Position numbers and translations under genes: made by a program. Positions 1 through 6,864 of a DNA stretch of 10,518 nucleotides are shown here, in pieces; position 1 is the first letter of the stretch, and the number at the start of each line of letters is the position of its first letter. The notes beneath the pieces are model-generated. The model was not told where the DNA came from. It worked only from the letters and a program-made list of their open reading frames with translations, and did not search any database. The DNA is from an uncultured Collinsella sp. GTDB lineage: Bacteria > Actinomycetota > Coriobacteriia > Coriobacteriales > Coriobacteriaceae. The stretch lies in the NCBI GenBank assembly GCA_937950415.1, contig CALFDL010000341.1, positions 1 to 10,518 on the forward strand, read 5' to 3'.

Positions 1-94
1 GCGGCGTAGTCGCTATTTATTCAGTCCAAGTTTCGGGGTGCAGTTCACTGTCCCCATTGTGGTGGTTTTGGTCGGTAACGGCGTTTCCCCAGAT

Positions 95-135
95 AAAACC
101 TGCCAAAATAAACCTGTCCCTCATTGGCAGGTTTT
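95..135. terminator. Hairpin terminator upstream of the LacI-type gene
   Basis: A perfect 12-bp inverted repeat (AAAACCTGCCAA at 95-106, TTGGCAGGTTTT at 124-135) encloses a 17-nt loop. The arm ends in a T run on the plus strand and an A run at the other end, so it could stop transcription in either direction. It probably closes a gene lying left of the window. Its last two bases overlap the -35 box of the next promoter. I see no coding signal in bases 1-94. Confidence 0.6.
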
Positions 136-164
136 GACACCCCGGGGGCGGGCGATGCTACAAT
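134..164 (+). promoter_or_regulatory. Promoter of the LacI-type regulator
   Basis: A perfect -35 hexamer TTGACA lies at 134-139 and a near-consensus -10 box TACAAT at 159-164, preceded by TGC (156-158) as in an extended -10 element. The spacer is 19 nt, longer than the usual 17, which the extended -10 could compensate. Transcription would start near 171, about 30 nt ahead of the ATG at 200. Confidence 0.6.
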
Positions 165-175
165 CTGGCTTGTAC

Positions 176-189
176 TTGAAACGCATCAA
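176..189. promoter_or_regulatory. LacI-type operator, putative autoregulatory site
   Basis: TTGAAACGCATCAA at 176-189 matches 12 of 14 bases of the rhaB-promoter site 8537-8550 read on the minus strand (TTGAAACGGTTCAA). It lies at or just after the predicted transcription start and ahead of the ribosome binding site (AAAGGGG at 188-194). A repressor bound here would block its own gene. The match is seen directly; autoregulation is inferred. Confidence 0.55.
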
Positions 190-199
190 AGGGGCCGCT

Positions 200-1312
200 A
201 TGGCAAAGGTAAAAATCAGCGACGTCGCGCGCGAGGCCGGGGTTTCGTTGGGCACGGTTTCCAACGCGCTCAACCATCCCGAAAAGCTGCGCCCCGAGAC
301 CCTCAAACTCATCAACGAAACCATCAATCGCCTGGGCTACCTGCCCAACCAAAGCGCTCGCCAGCTGGCCGGCGGCACCACCAAGTCCTTTGGCCTGGTG
401 CTCCCCCGTCTCGATCACGGCTTTTCGCTCCAAATCGCCAGCGGCGCCCACAACGAGGCCCGCAAGCACGGCTACGATCTACTTATCGCCAACGCCGATA
501 ACGACGATATTCTCGAGGATCATTACCTGCGCTACTTTATGGGCACGCAGATGTCGGGTGTCATGGTTCAGCCCATGGCATCCCCCGACTGGCACCCGGC
601 CATGACCAAGATGCCCGTACCCATCGTCCATCTGGACATCCACTGCTCCGAGCCTGGTTACTATGTCGCCGCCGACAACGAGGCCCAGGGCCGCATCATC
701 GCCGAGCTCGCCATCGCCCGTGGCGCTCACCATATCGTCGTTGTGGGCAGAGCGGCATTTATGCAGCTCACCTTACGCGTGCTTGGCATTCACAAGGCCC
801 TTGCTCTGCATCCCGATATTAAGATTGAAGTCATTGACGCCGGCGAATGGAATACCGCTGCCGACGGCTACGGCATCGGCGCCCAAATTGCCGAGCGCCC
901 TGCCGACGAGCGCCCCGATTTTGTCGTCGGCCTGACCGATGTATTGGCCTCGGGCGTCATCTCGGCGCTGGTCGACAAAGGCATCTGTGTCCCCGGCCAG
1001 ATTCTTGTCGCCGGATGCGACGGTAACCCGCTTGCCTGGAGCGGATCCGTCTCGCTCACCACGGTTGCTCCCCCGGGCTACGAGATTGGCCGCAAGGGCG
1101 TCCAGTTGCTGATGGAGCAAATCGAGCAAAAGACACCGCCCAAAACCAAACACATCCGCGTCGGCTCGGCCGCCCGCCCCGTCACAACGGTCACCGCCAC
1201 CGAAGACATCAACCGTCAGGAAATCGTGCGCCCATTTTTGCTGGAACGCGCGAGCACCCAGGCAAGCACCCAAACCGACGCCACCGCCATCAACCTCGGC
1301 GCGTACCTGTAA
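200..1312 (+). CDS. LacI-family transcriptional regulator, likely repressor of the rhamnose operon
   Basis: This is a 370-aa LacI/GalR-family DNA-binding repressor, a normal length for the family. Residues 6-30 form the N-terminal helix-turn-helix (ISDVAREAGVSLGTVSNALN), followed by the hinge helix region around LGYLPNQSARQLAGG (45-59). The rest is a periplasmic-binding-protein-like sugar-sensing domain. The ATG at 200 is chosen because the helix-turn-helix starts directly after it and AAAGGGG lies just upstream; an in-frame GTG at 38 would add 54 residues unlike the family and would lie upstream of the promoter. An operator-like palindrome in its leader resembles the pair in front of rhaB, which supports a role as repressor of the rhamnose genes relieved by a sugar or pathway intermediate. 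The family is certain; target and effector are inferred. The C-terminal tail (about the last 25 residues, rich in Ser, Thr, Ala and Gln) looks low-complexity. Confidence 0.9.
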   Translation: MAKVKISDVAREAGVSLGTVSNALNHPEKLRPETLKLINETINRLGYLPNQSARQLAGGTTKSFGLVLPRLDHGFSLQIASGAHNEARKHGYDLLIANADNDDILEDHYLRYFMGTQMSGVMVQPMASPDWHPAMTKMPVPIVHLDIHCSEPGYYVAADNEAQGRIIAELAIARGAHHIVVVGRAAFMQLTLRVLGIHKALALHPDIKIEVIDAGEWNTAADGYGIGAQIAERPADERPDFVVGLTDVLASGVISALVDKGICVPGQILVAGCDGNPLAWSGSVSLTTVAPPGYEIGRKGVQLLMEQIEQKTPPKTKHIRVGSAARPVTTVTATEDINRQEIVRPFLLERASTQASTQTDATAINLGAYL

Positions 1313-1316
1313 CCGC

Positions 1317-1350
1317 TTACCCCGCTGAGTCTTTAGGCGCAGCGGGGTAA
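1317..1350. terminator. Hairpin terminator after the LacI-type gene
   Basis: A perfect 11-bp stem (TTACCCCGCTG 1317-1327, CAGCGGGGTAA 1340-1350) with a 12-nt loop starts five bases after the stop codon. The 3' side is followed only by TCTATCTATG, so the U tract is weak. It is most likely the end of the regulator transcript and separates it from the repeat array that follows. Confidence 0.6.
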
Positions 1351-1372
1351 TCTATCTATGCCCACGCGAGCG

Positions 1373-1492
1373 TAACTTCCCATTTCGTGTAAACTAGCGC
1401 GTATTTAACTCCCCATATCGTGTAAATTACTCTGTATTTAACTTCCCATTTCGTGTATGATTCAGCTAAATTAACTCTCCATTTCGTGTTTA
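1373..1492 (+). repeat. Four 21-nt direct repeats with exact 33-bp period
   Basis: Four copies of a 21-nt unit lie at 1373-1393, 1406-1426, 1439-1459 and 1472-1492, each start exactly 33 bp after the last, so 12-nt spacers separate them. The shared pattern is TAACT, then two variable pyrimidines, then CCATTTCGTGT and a T/A-rich end. Copy 2 has CATATCG instead of CATTTCG. The first two spacers also share GTATT at their ends, so the similarity extends left of copies 2 and 3. The unit is not palindromic. Thirty-three bp is close to three helical turns, which would put all copies on one face of the DNA. The array fills the space between the regulator's terminator and the ATPase gene and ends 29 nt before its ATG. 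I found no further copy elsewhere in the window. An operator array for that gene is the simplest reading; iteron-like or recombination-related roles are possible. Confidence 0.85.
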
Positions 1493-1496
1493 CGCA

Positions 1497-1502
1497 GATA
1501 AT
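1497..1502 (+). promoter_or_regulatory. Possible -10 box of the ATPase gene
   Basis: GATAAT at 1497-1502 is the best -10-like hexamer near the start codon at 1522. It follows directly after the fourth direct repeat, so that repeat would occupy the -35 region. TTAACT at 1471-1476 is -35-like but 20 nt away, too far for a standard promoter. If this box is real, the gene may depend on a protein binding the repeats. Confidence 0.3.
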
Positions 1503-1521
1503 TTAAGCTGTTTGGAGCATC

Positions 1522-2883
1522 ATGTTCGAACGAAAGCTGTATCAGCGCCTTCTCGCCTGGAAGAACGAATGCAAAGGATCAAGAGCGCTGCTTATCGAGG
1601 GCGCCCGTCGTGTGGGCAAAAGCACGCTCGTGAGCGAATTCGCCCACAGAGAATATGAAGCATGCCTTATGCTCGACTTCTCAGAAGTCTCTGACGACAT
1701 TAAAGAGCTTTTCCTTCAATATCGATCTGACATCGACTCCTTCTTCATGTACCTGACCGCTTATACAGGCAAAGCGCTTCCCAAACGACAATCCGTCATA
1801 GTCCTTGACGAGGTTCAGCGTTTTCCTGCCGCACGAGAATTTATCAAGCAACTCGTCGCCGACGGCCGTTATGACTACATAGAAACTGGCTCGCTCATCT
1901 CGATAAAAAAGAACATCGAGGGGATTGTCGTCCCTTCGGAAGAGCGTGCAATGACACTCCATCCTCTCGATTATGAAGAGTTCCTCTGGGCATGCGACGA
2001 ACGGCCTCTAGCCCAAGCAATTCGATCCTCATACGAGAGCCTGCAACCGCTACCCCCTCCCCTCCACAGAAAAGCCGAGCGGCTCTTTAGGGAATACATG
2101 CTTGTGGGAGGTATGCCTCAAGCGGTCGACGAATACCTTGCTAAGCACGATTTTGGTGCCGTCGATGTTGTAAAACGCGACATTCTAAATCTCTATGATT
2201 TCGATATCGAGCGCTTTGGAGGCACGGACGCCACGAGGATCCGCCGTGTTTTTAGAACCCTGCCGGGGCAGCTTGCAAAACATGACAAAAAGTATCGCCT
2301 CGCCGCATTAGACAAAAATGCACGAAGTCGCGACTATGCCGACTCATTCTTTTGGCTTGCCGACTCTTGCATAGGGGCAACTTGCCTTAGCGTTACAGAC
2401 CCCTCGGTCGGACTCTCGCTTAGCGCGGAAGATTCAACATTTAAATGCTACATGTCCGATACGGGCCTCTTGGTTTCGCAAACGTTCCGCGACAATCAGG
2501 TAACCCCACATGAGGTTTACAGGGACATACTGCTCGATAAGCTCGAAATCAATGAGGGCATGTTTACGGAAAACGTAATTGCCCAGCAACTCGCCGCGTC
2601 GGGACATGGGCTTTACTTCTACTCCGTTCGAGATGATTCAAACCCTAAAAACACCATGGAGATTGATTTTCTAATTGTCAAAGGATACGACGATGCGGCC
2701 GGCCGCATGAGAGTGTCCCCCATCGAAGTCAAATCGAAAAAGCGGTACCGAACATCCTCGCTCAATAAGTTTTCGGCGAAATTCGGAAAGCGCGTAGGGA
2801 CGAGCTATATCCTCCATCCCAAGCCTTTGGTTGCGGAAGATGACGTTATCAGGTTGCCGCTCTACATGTGTTTCTGTCTGTAA
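1522..2883 (+). CDS. DUF4143/COG1373-type AAA ATPase with nuclease-fold C-terminus
   Basis: A 453-aa predicted cytoplasmic ATPase of the COG1373 type (AAA domain plus DUF4143), the usual length for the family. Walker A is GARRVGKST at residues 27-35, Walker B VIVLDEVQ at 92-99, and a sensor-like ETGS at 121-124 is followed by the characteristic PLDYEEF at 148-154. The DUF4143 signature VGGMPQAV is at 195-202. The C-terminus has E350, EID at 380-382 and IEVKSKK at 401-407, the arrangement of a PD-(D/E)XK nuclease fold, as is common in this family. Function is not established; roles in DNA processing, mobile-element biology or defence have been suggested but none is shown here. The ATG at 1522 follows GGAG (1514-1517) with a short 4-nt gap. 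Hand counts of four 60-base stretches (1681, 2281, 2581, 2641) give 42-57% GC, against 68% in the lacI-type gene (841-900), and it uses rare codons such as TTA and AGA, so recent transfer is plausible. Confidence 0.88.
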   Translation: MFERKLYQRLLAWKNECKGSRALLIEGARRVGKSTLVSEFAHREYEACLMLDFSEVSDDIKELFLQYRSDIDSFFMYLTAYTGKALPKRQSVIVLDEVQRFPAAREFIKQLVADGRYDYIETGSLISIKKNIEGIVVPSEERAMTLHPLDYEEFLWACDERPLAQAIRSSYESLQPLPPPLHRKAERLFREYMLVGGMPQAVDEYLAKHDFGAVDVVKRDILNLYDFDIERFGGTDATRIRRVFRTLPGQLAKHDKKYRLAALDKNARSRDYADSFFWLADSCIGATCLSVTDPSVGLSLSAEDSTFKCYMSDTGLLVSQTFRDNQVTPHEVYRDILLDKLEINEGMFTENVIAQQLAASGHGLYFYSVRDDSNPKNTMEIDFLIVKGYDDAAGRMRVSPIEVKSKKRYRTSSLNKFSAKFGKRVGTSYILHPKPLVAEDDVIRLPLYMCFCL

Positions 2884-2934
2884 AGCCGAACCGAGCAACA
2901 GACCCCCGATGCCTCAAGCCACCGCTCAAAACAA

Positions 2935-2970
2935 AAAGGGCCCGACAAGCAGGTACTTGTCGGGCCCTTT
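2935..2970. terminator. Strong bidirectional terminator between ATPase and sugar operon
   Basis: A perfect 15-bp stem (2935-2949 and 2956-2970, core AAGGGCCCGACAAG) closes a 6-nt loop CAGGTA. On the plus strand it is followed by TTTACTCTTTT and ends the ATPase transcript. On the minus strand the A-rich flank (AAAACAAAAA) becomes a U tract and ends the operon transcript, 43 nt after the isomerase stop codon. Two converging genes share one signal. Confidence 0.92.
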
Positions 2971-3013
2971 ACTCTTTTGCGTTCGCAACGTTCGTTAGAA
3001 CGACGGAACAAGG

Positions 3014-4441
3014 TTACCTACAGATGACATCCACAGGCACGTTCAGGATCTTGGCGACCTTGAGGATCGTGTCGGTCTGGCTTCCCAGGCAGGCGGCCAT
3101 GTGGTGGGTCGGGCCGGTCTCATTCCAGCGGTCCATGAACTCGCGGGCGCCGATCGAGAACTTCATACGCATGTTGGTGTCGCCGAAGGTAAAGATCGGG
3201 CCGTCGACGTTCTCGCCCTCGGCAACCACAAACTTAAAGTTGCCGTCGCCGTCCTGCGTGATGCCCAAGAAGGTGATGGTGCCGTGGCCGGGGTAAAACT
3301 GGGTGAGGTAGCCGCCACCGGTCTTGCCGTGGAACACGGGCACGACCTTGAGCGTCGGCTTCTTGGCAGTCGAGATGTCGGCGTCGCCGGAGCCGGAGTG
3401 ACCGATGATAACGATGTCCTCGGGAAAGTCGATGGAGTACATCTCGGAAAGCTGACCGGTGCCAGAGATGGTCTTGAGGATGCTCATGGCGATGGCGACC
3501 TTCATGTCGCCCTCGACCGCGCAGCTCGTGCCCTGCTTGATGAGCATGGAGAATGCCGGGATGAGCATGGAGTCGAGCACGCCGGCCTGACCCTTGGCAT
3601 AGCCGTCGTAGTGGCTGGCGACCAGACCGATCTCCTCGTCCTTGACCCACTGCTCAAAGGCGACGACGTACTTGGCCATCTCCTGGATGGGCTCGTCGGA
3701 AACCTTGGCACCGCCCTCGACGTCAAAGGTGTCGAGAATCTCGGCGGCCTTGGCGTCCACTGCAGCCTGATCGTCGATGTTGTCGGCGATGGCCCACATC
3801 TTCTCCCAATCGAACTGCTTGGTGTAGAGGCCCAGGCGATTGTAGAGGTTGGTCTCGTCGATGTAGAGGTCCATCATGCCCGGGTACGGACGGCCGATCT
3901 GGGCGATGTTGGTGCGGCGTAGGCGACGACGCACCTGAGCGGCGCGGCACCACTGCTCGAGCTGCTCGGCCACGGCAGGGTCGCCACCCTCGACGACACC
4001 GGTCACCACGGCATGACGCTTGCCGGCGCGGTTAAGGTCGGCCACGACCTCGCCGGGGGCACCGCAAGCGTACAGGTCGCCCAGCCACGTGGGGATGTCG
4101 GTGTTGGCGTAATCGGGCTGAGCCTTCTTCTGCACGTTGACCACGACGACGGGAACGTCCAGGTCGCGCACGACCGGCAGCACGTTGTAGCTCGTGGCAT
4201 AGGTGAGCATCTGCAGGATGACCAGGTCGACATCCTCGGCACGGAACTTGTCGCCCGCGACCTGAGCCTGCTCCTTGGTGGTCACCATACCGCCGTCGAT
4301 AAGCTCGACGGTCGCGGGCAGCGTGGCCTTAAAGTCCTCGTACTGCTGCTCAAAATTAGGGACGAGCTGAGGGAACTGCGGAAGATAGGCCCCAAGGGCG
4401 ATAGAGAAGACGCCAACCTTGGCCTTGGTGTTAACGAGCAT
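3014..4441 (-). CDS. L-fucose/L-arabinose isomerase-fold sugar isomerase, candidate L-rhamnose isomerase
   Basis: A 475-aa cytoplasmic aldose-ketose isomerase of the L-fucose/L-arabinose isomerase superfamily. The N-terminal half carries the Rossmann-like region (KVGVFSIALGAYL near 8-20; DLVILQMLTYATSYNVLPVV, 72-91). The C-terminal half holds the likely metal and substrate ligands: E310 in CAVEGD, E333, H348 in IIGHSGSGD, and H446/H447 in GPTHHMAA, in the order of the Glu-Glu-His-His set of arabinose isomerase; the exact alignment is inferred. It is the last gene of the operon with rhaB and rhaD, so the expected reaction is L-rhamnose to L-rhamnulose. Classical RhaA is a different, TIM-barrel family and is absent here. 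The start at 4441 is chosen because GGAGG at 4451-4447 sits 5 nt upstream; the in-frame ATG at 4453 overlaps that site. Family is confident, substrate is inferred from context; L-fucose or another deoxy sugar is possible. Confidence 0.85.
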   Translation of the reverse strand: MLVNTKAKVGVFSIALGAYLPQFPQLVPNFEQQYEDFKATLPATVELIDGGMVTTKEQAQVAGDKFRAEDVDLVILQMLTYATSYNVLPVVRDLDVPVVVVNVQKKAQPDYANTDIPTWLGDLYACGAPGEVVADLNRAGKRHAVVTGVVEGGDPAVAEQLEQWCRAAQVRRRLRRTNIAQIGRPYPGMMDLYIDETNLYNRLGLYTKQFDWEKMWAIADNIDDQAAVDAKAAEILDTFDVEGGAKVSDEPIQEMAKYVVAFEQWVKDEEIGLVASHYDGYAKGQAGVLDSMLIPAFSMLIKQGTSCAVEGDMKVAIAMSILKTISGTGQLSEMYSIDFPEDIVIIGHSGSGDADISTAKKPTLKVVPVFHGKTGGGYLTQFYPGHGTITFLGITQDGDGNFKFVVAEGENVDGPIFTFGDTNMRMKFSIGAREFMDRWNETGPTHHMAACLGSQTDTILKVAKILNVPVDVICR

Positions 4442-4446
4442 AATTT

Positions 4447-4451
4447 CCTCC
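4447..4451 (-). promoter_or_regulatory. Ribosome binding site fixing the isomerase start
   Basis: Read on the minus strand, GGAGG is followed by AAATT and then the ATG at 4441. An upstream in-frame ATG at 4453 overlaps this site, so it cannot be the start served by it. Confidence 0.8.
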
Positions 4452-4472
4452 AATGAGAAAAAGTTGATGATT

Positions 4473-4538
4473 GCAAGCGGGCGGACGCGACGGTTATCAG
4501 ATCAGCGCAACAGACATGCTTCTATCGCGCCCGCCTGC
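4473..4538 (-). other. Structured leader upstream of the isomerase gene
   Basis: In the minus-strand transcript, GCAGGCGGGCG (4538-4528) can pair with CGCCCGCTTGC (4483-4473), an 11-bp stem with one G-U pair and a 44-nt loop. A five-U run (4462-4458) lies 10 nt after the stem, just before the ribosome binding site. It could be an attenuator, a processing site or merely a GC-rich coincidence; the large loop makes it weak as a terminator. Confidence 0.35.
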
Positions 4539-4593
4539 GATTGCACAGGGGGCGGGGCGAAGACTATGGGACAGAGCCTTCACCCCAGAGGTT

Positions 4594-4610
4594 GCCGCGG
4601 TATCCGCGGC
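4594..4610. other. GC-rich hairpin after the transporter gene
   Basis: GCCGCGG and CCGCGGC form a perfect 7-bp stem around a 3-nt loop, 14 nt beyond the stop codon of the transporter. An overlapping alternative stem (ATCCGC/GCGGAT, 4602-4616) would exclude it. No U tract follows on the minus strand, so it is more likely an mRNA-stabilising or processing hairpin than a terminator. Confidence 0.4.
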
Positions 4611-4624
4611 GCGGATGAAGAAGA

Positions 4625-5872
4625 TTACTCGGCGTCGTCGAACGCGTTGTAGCGCTCGCCGTGGAAGGCCCAGATAGCAGCCGCGAAGCCGATCAGGCAC
4701 AGCAGCGAAAGGACCAGGAAGGCAGCCTTGTAGCCGGCCACGGCGATGAACGTGGCGGTGAAGGAACCGGCGACGGCGCACAGGAAACGAGAGGAGAACA
4801 CGATGGCGCCGTTAGCAGTGGTGCGTAGCAACGTCGGGAAGCACTCCTGCATCCAGACCTTCAGAATGCCCTCGAAGGCAAAAGCGGCACCGATGCAGTA
4901 GAGCAGCTGCGTAGCGACATAGGTGATCGTCGAGGCGCCAAAGATCGGGAACATGAGGAAGCCGAGCAGGTAGAGCGCAGCGCCCATGTAGAACAGCGGC
5001 ATACGCTTGTCGGTATCGACGAACTTCATAAAGACGAAGTCGAGGATGGCGCGGATCGGGTAGCAGATCAGGCCGATGGTGGACACGACGGAAATGGGCA
5101 GTGAAACAACGTTGGCGCCGATCCAAGTCGAGAACTGGCCAAGGGAGTTAGCCGGGATGTTGGTGCCGATGTAGAAGATGGCAAGGGCGATGAACGGCTT
5201 GGCGTACGGGCTCTTGAATAGATCGGAAATCTTGCCCTGGGCCTTGTTGCTCACTTTGCCGGCAAGACGGTCCTCGTGAGCCTTAATCCAAACCGGGGAC
5301 TCCGGAATGGTCTGACGGGCGACAAGCACCAAGATTGAGACCACGGCGAGCTGGGTGAACATGATCTGGCCGCCCAGGTAACCCCAGTCGCCGACGACGG
5401 CGCCGATACCCTGGGCAACGACGATGCCGACAACCCACAGGATGTCCGAGAACAGCAGCATCTTGCCGCGCTTGTCATCGGGCGCTTCCTCGGCGATGGT
5501 CGCCAGCGAAACCGGCAGGTCGGCGCCGACGCCCAGGCCCATCAGGACCTCGCCCAACAGCAGCAGCGGGAAGGTCTGGGCAAAAATCATGGTGATGGCA
5601 CCGATGATGAGCATGGCCATGGTCACCGAGAAGACCGGCTTGCGGCCAAAGCGGTCGCCCAGGCTGCCACCCAGGATGGAACCAATGGCGATGCAGAAGG
5701 TGAGCGCCGCCGAAATCAGACCGAACTGGCCGTTATCGAGGCCAAAGGTCTGCTGGTAGATGACCAGCGCCGTACCGGAAGAAATAATCGCGCACGAATC
5801 GATGTAGGACGCCATGCCCGAGACAACGGCAACCCACCAAGGGTTCACGTGACGTTCGCGAGTGTTTCCCAT
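4625..5872 (-). CDS. MFS sugar transporter, likely importer for the rhamnose pathway
   Basis: A 415-aa integral membrane protein of the major facilitator superfamily, with about twelve hydrophobic segments. The loop between segments 2 and 3 carries motif A, GSLGDRFGRKP (69-79), and PESPVW (190-195) resembles the PESPRWL signature at the central loop of sugar-porter members. Residues around 200-220 (basic and polar, DRLAGKVSNKAQGK) form that central cytoplasmic loop. It lies between rhaD and the isomerase gene, so the predicted substrate is L-rhamnose or a related sugar imported with a cation. It does not look like the RhaT or FucP permeases, so the specificity rests on context alone. AGGGG (5884-5880) precedes the ATG at 5872 by 7 nt. 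Confidence 0.87.
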   Translation of the reverse strand: MGNTRERHVNPWWVAVVSGMASYIDSCAIISSGTALVIYQQTFGLDNGQFGLISAALTFCIAIGSILGGSLGDRFGRKPVFSVTMAMLIIGAITMIFAQTFPLLLLGEVLMGLGVGADLPVSLATIAEEAPDDKRGKMLLFSDILWVVGIVVAQGIGAVVGDWGYLGGQIMFTQLAVVSILVLVARQTIPESPVWIKAHEDRLAGKVSNKAQGKISDLFKSPYAKPFIALAIFYIGTNIPANSLGQFSTWIGANVVSLPISVVSTIGLICYPIRAILDFVFMKFVDTDKRMPLFYMGAALYLLGFLMFPIFGASTITYVATQLLYCIGAAFAFEGILKVWMQECFPTLLRTTANGAIVFSSRFLCAVAGSFTATFIAVAGYKAAFLVLSLLCLIGFAAAIWAFHGERYNAFDDAE

Positions 5873-5921
5873 TCTATTTCCCCTTACAATGTTTCCAAGC
5901 TGCCCAAACAGCAGCGATGTG

Positions 5922-5960
5922 CGGCGGTTTCCACGAGCTCCCCAGCAACCGGAACCGCCG
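5922..5960. other. Imperfect hairpin between rhaD and the transporter gene
   Basis: CGGCGGTT (5922-5929) pairs with AACCGCCG (5953-5960), extended by two further G-C pairs after a one-base bulge, in the 100-nt gap between the two genes. In the minus-strand transcript no U tract follows. It may protect or separate the rhaD message; low confidence as a functional element. Confidence 0.35.
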
Positions 5961-5972
5961 TTTTCTTACCTA

Positions 5973-6803
5973 CTAGTCGACAAATGCGTCGTTGATCTTG
6001 ATACCGAAGTCGTGACAGGTGTCCCTGAGGCCCTTGTCGCTGATCTTGTTGAGGAAGTCGTCCGATCCGCCGTTGGCAGCACGTGCGGCCAGATAGATCT
6101 CGGCGGCCTTCTCGACGGTGTGCGCCAGGCCAAAGGTCGTATCGAAGTCGGGGCCGGCGGCGAACAGGCCGTGGTGAGCCCAAACGATGGTGTCGTAGGT
6201 CTTCATAAGCTCAGAGCTTGCCTCGGCGATGGCCGGACCGCCCGGAACCATCCAGGGCACAACGCCCACGCCGGTCGGGAAGACGACGACGCACTCGGTC
6301 ATCATCTGCCACAGGATGCGCGTGAAGGCGCGGTCCTCCAGCGGCACCACGAAGGACATCTCGATGATGCCCGGGGTGTGGGCGTGATAGATCACGCGGT
6401 CGGCGCCATCCGTGCGGGCGGCGGCGACGCAGTGGTTCATGTAGTGGCTCTCGAACTCGCTGGTCGGGCGGGCGCCGTTGGCAAGACCCCACACAATGCG
6501 GAAGGCGTCGCCGGTCTCGTTGATCTCGACAATGCCGATGTTGGCATGCGGATTCTCCAGGACGTTGCGCATGTACTTGCCCGAGCCGGTGCTCACGAAG
6601 TACTGACCGGCGAGGTTCTCGCCACGCACGCCCATCTTGACCCACTCGCGGGGCTCCTCAAAAAACGGCTTGGCCTCGGCAACCTCCTCGTCGGTCATAC
6701 GGTAAGTGAGGTTTCCACCGTTGCGCTCGTGCCAGCCCTGCTTAAAGCCATCGTCGCACAGGCGGCAAAAGCCCTTGATAAACGCCAGATCTTCCATTGC
6801 CAT
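5973..6803 (-). CDS. rhaD: Rhamnulose-1-phosphate aldolase
   Basis: A 276-aa class II, zinc-dependent aldolase that splits L-rhamnulose 1-phosphate into dihydroxyacetone phosphate and L-lactaldehyde. It is close in length to E. coli RhaD (274 aa) and shares its blocks: W-ERNGGNLT at 24-33, TGSGK-RN at 72-80, PTSE at 113-116, ECVVVFP-GVG--PWMVPG at 170-188, and FGL--T-EK-AE at 224-235. The metal and catalytic residues are present: E116, H140 and H142 in IYHAHT, and H211 in WAHHG, offset by one from the E. coli numbers as I recall them (117, 141, 143, 212). The ATG at 6803 is preceded by GAGGAG (6816-6811) with a 7-nt gap; a second ATG at 6797 is less well placed. It is the second gene of the operon. 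L-fuculose-phosphate aldolases are shorter and less similar. Confidence 0.93.
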   Translation of the reverse strand: MAMEDLAFIKGFCRLCDDGFKQGWHERNGGNLTYRMTDEEVAEAKPFFEEPREWVKMGVRGENLAGQYFVSTGSGKYMRNVLENPHANIGIVEINETGDAFRIVWGLANGARPTSEFESHYMNHCVAAARTDGADRVIYHAHTPGIIEMSFVVPLEDRAFTRILWQMMTECVVVFPTGVGVVPWMVPGGPAIAEASSELMKTYDTIVWAHHGLFAAGPDFDTTFGLAHTVEKAAEIYLAARAANGGSDDFLNKISDKGLRDTCHDFGIKINDAFVD

Positions 6804-6864
6804 TGTTTGTCTCCTCTCCGGAGCCCGCGGGCCCAATTGAAAAACGTGATAAGCCGATTGACGG

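Noticed and set aside
35..55. Small inverted repeat GGGG...CCCC around CAGT/ACTG
   Set aside because: Too short and interrupted to support a function.
38..199. N-terminal extension of the LacI-type protein from a GTG at 38
   Set aside because: The extension covers the terminator, promoter and operator, and the helix-turn-helix begins directly after the ATG at 200.
1373..1492. CRISPR array
   Set aside because: Only four units with 12-nt spacers, which are far too short, partly similar to each other, and no cas gene is present.
3101..3922. 273-aa plus-strand open frame antisense to the isomerase gene
   Set aside because: Composition is that of a complementary frame of a GC-rich gene, with no recognisable domain.
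6837..6850. Possible fourth operator (TTGAAAAACGTGAT) upstream of rhaD
   Set aside because: Only one half resembles the other sites and the symmetry is lost.
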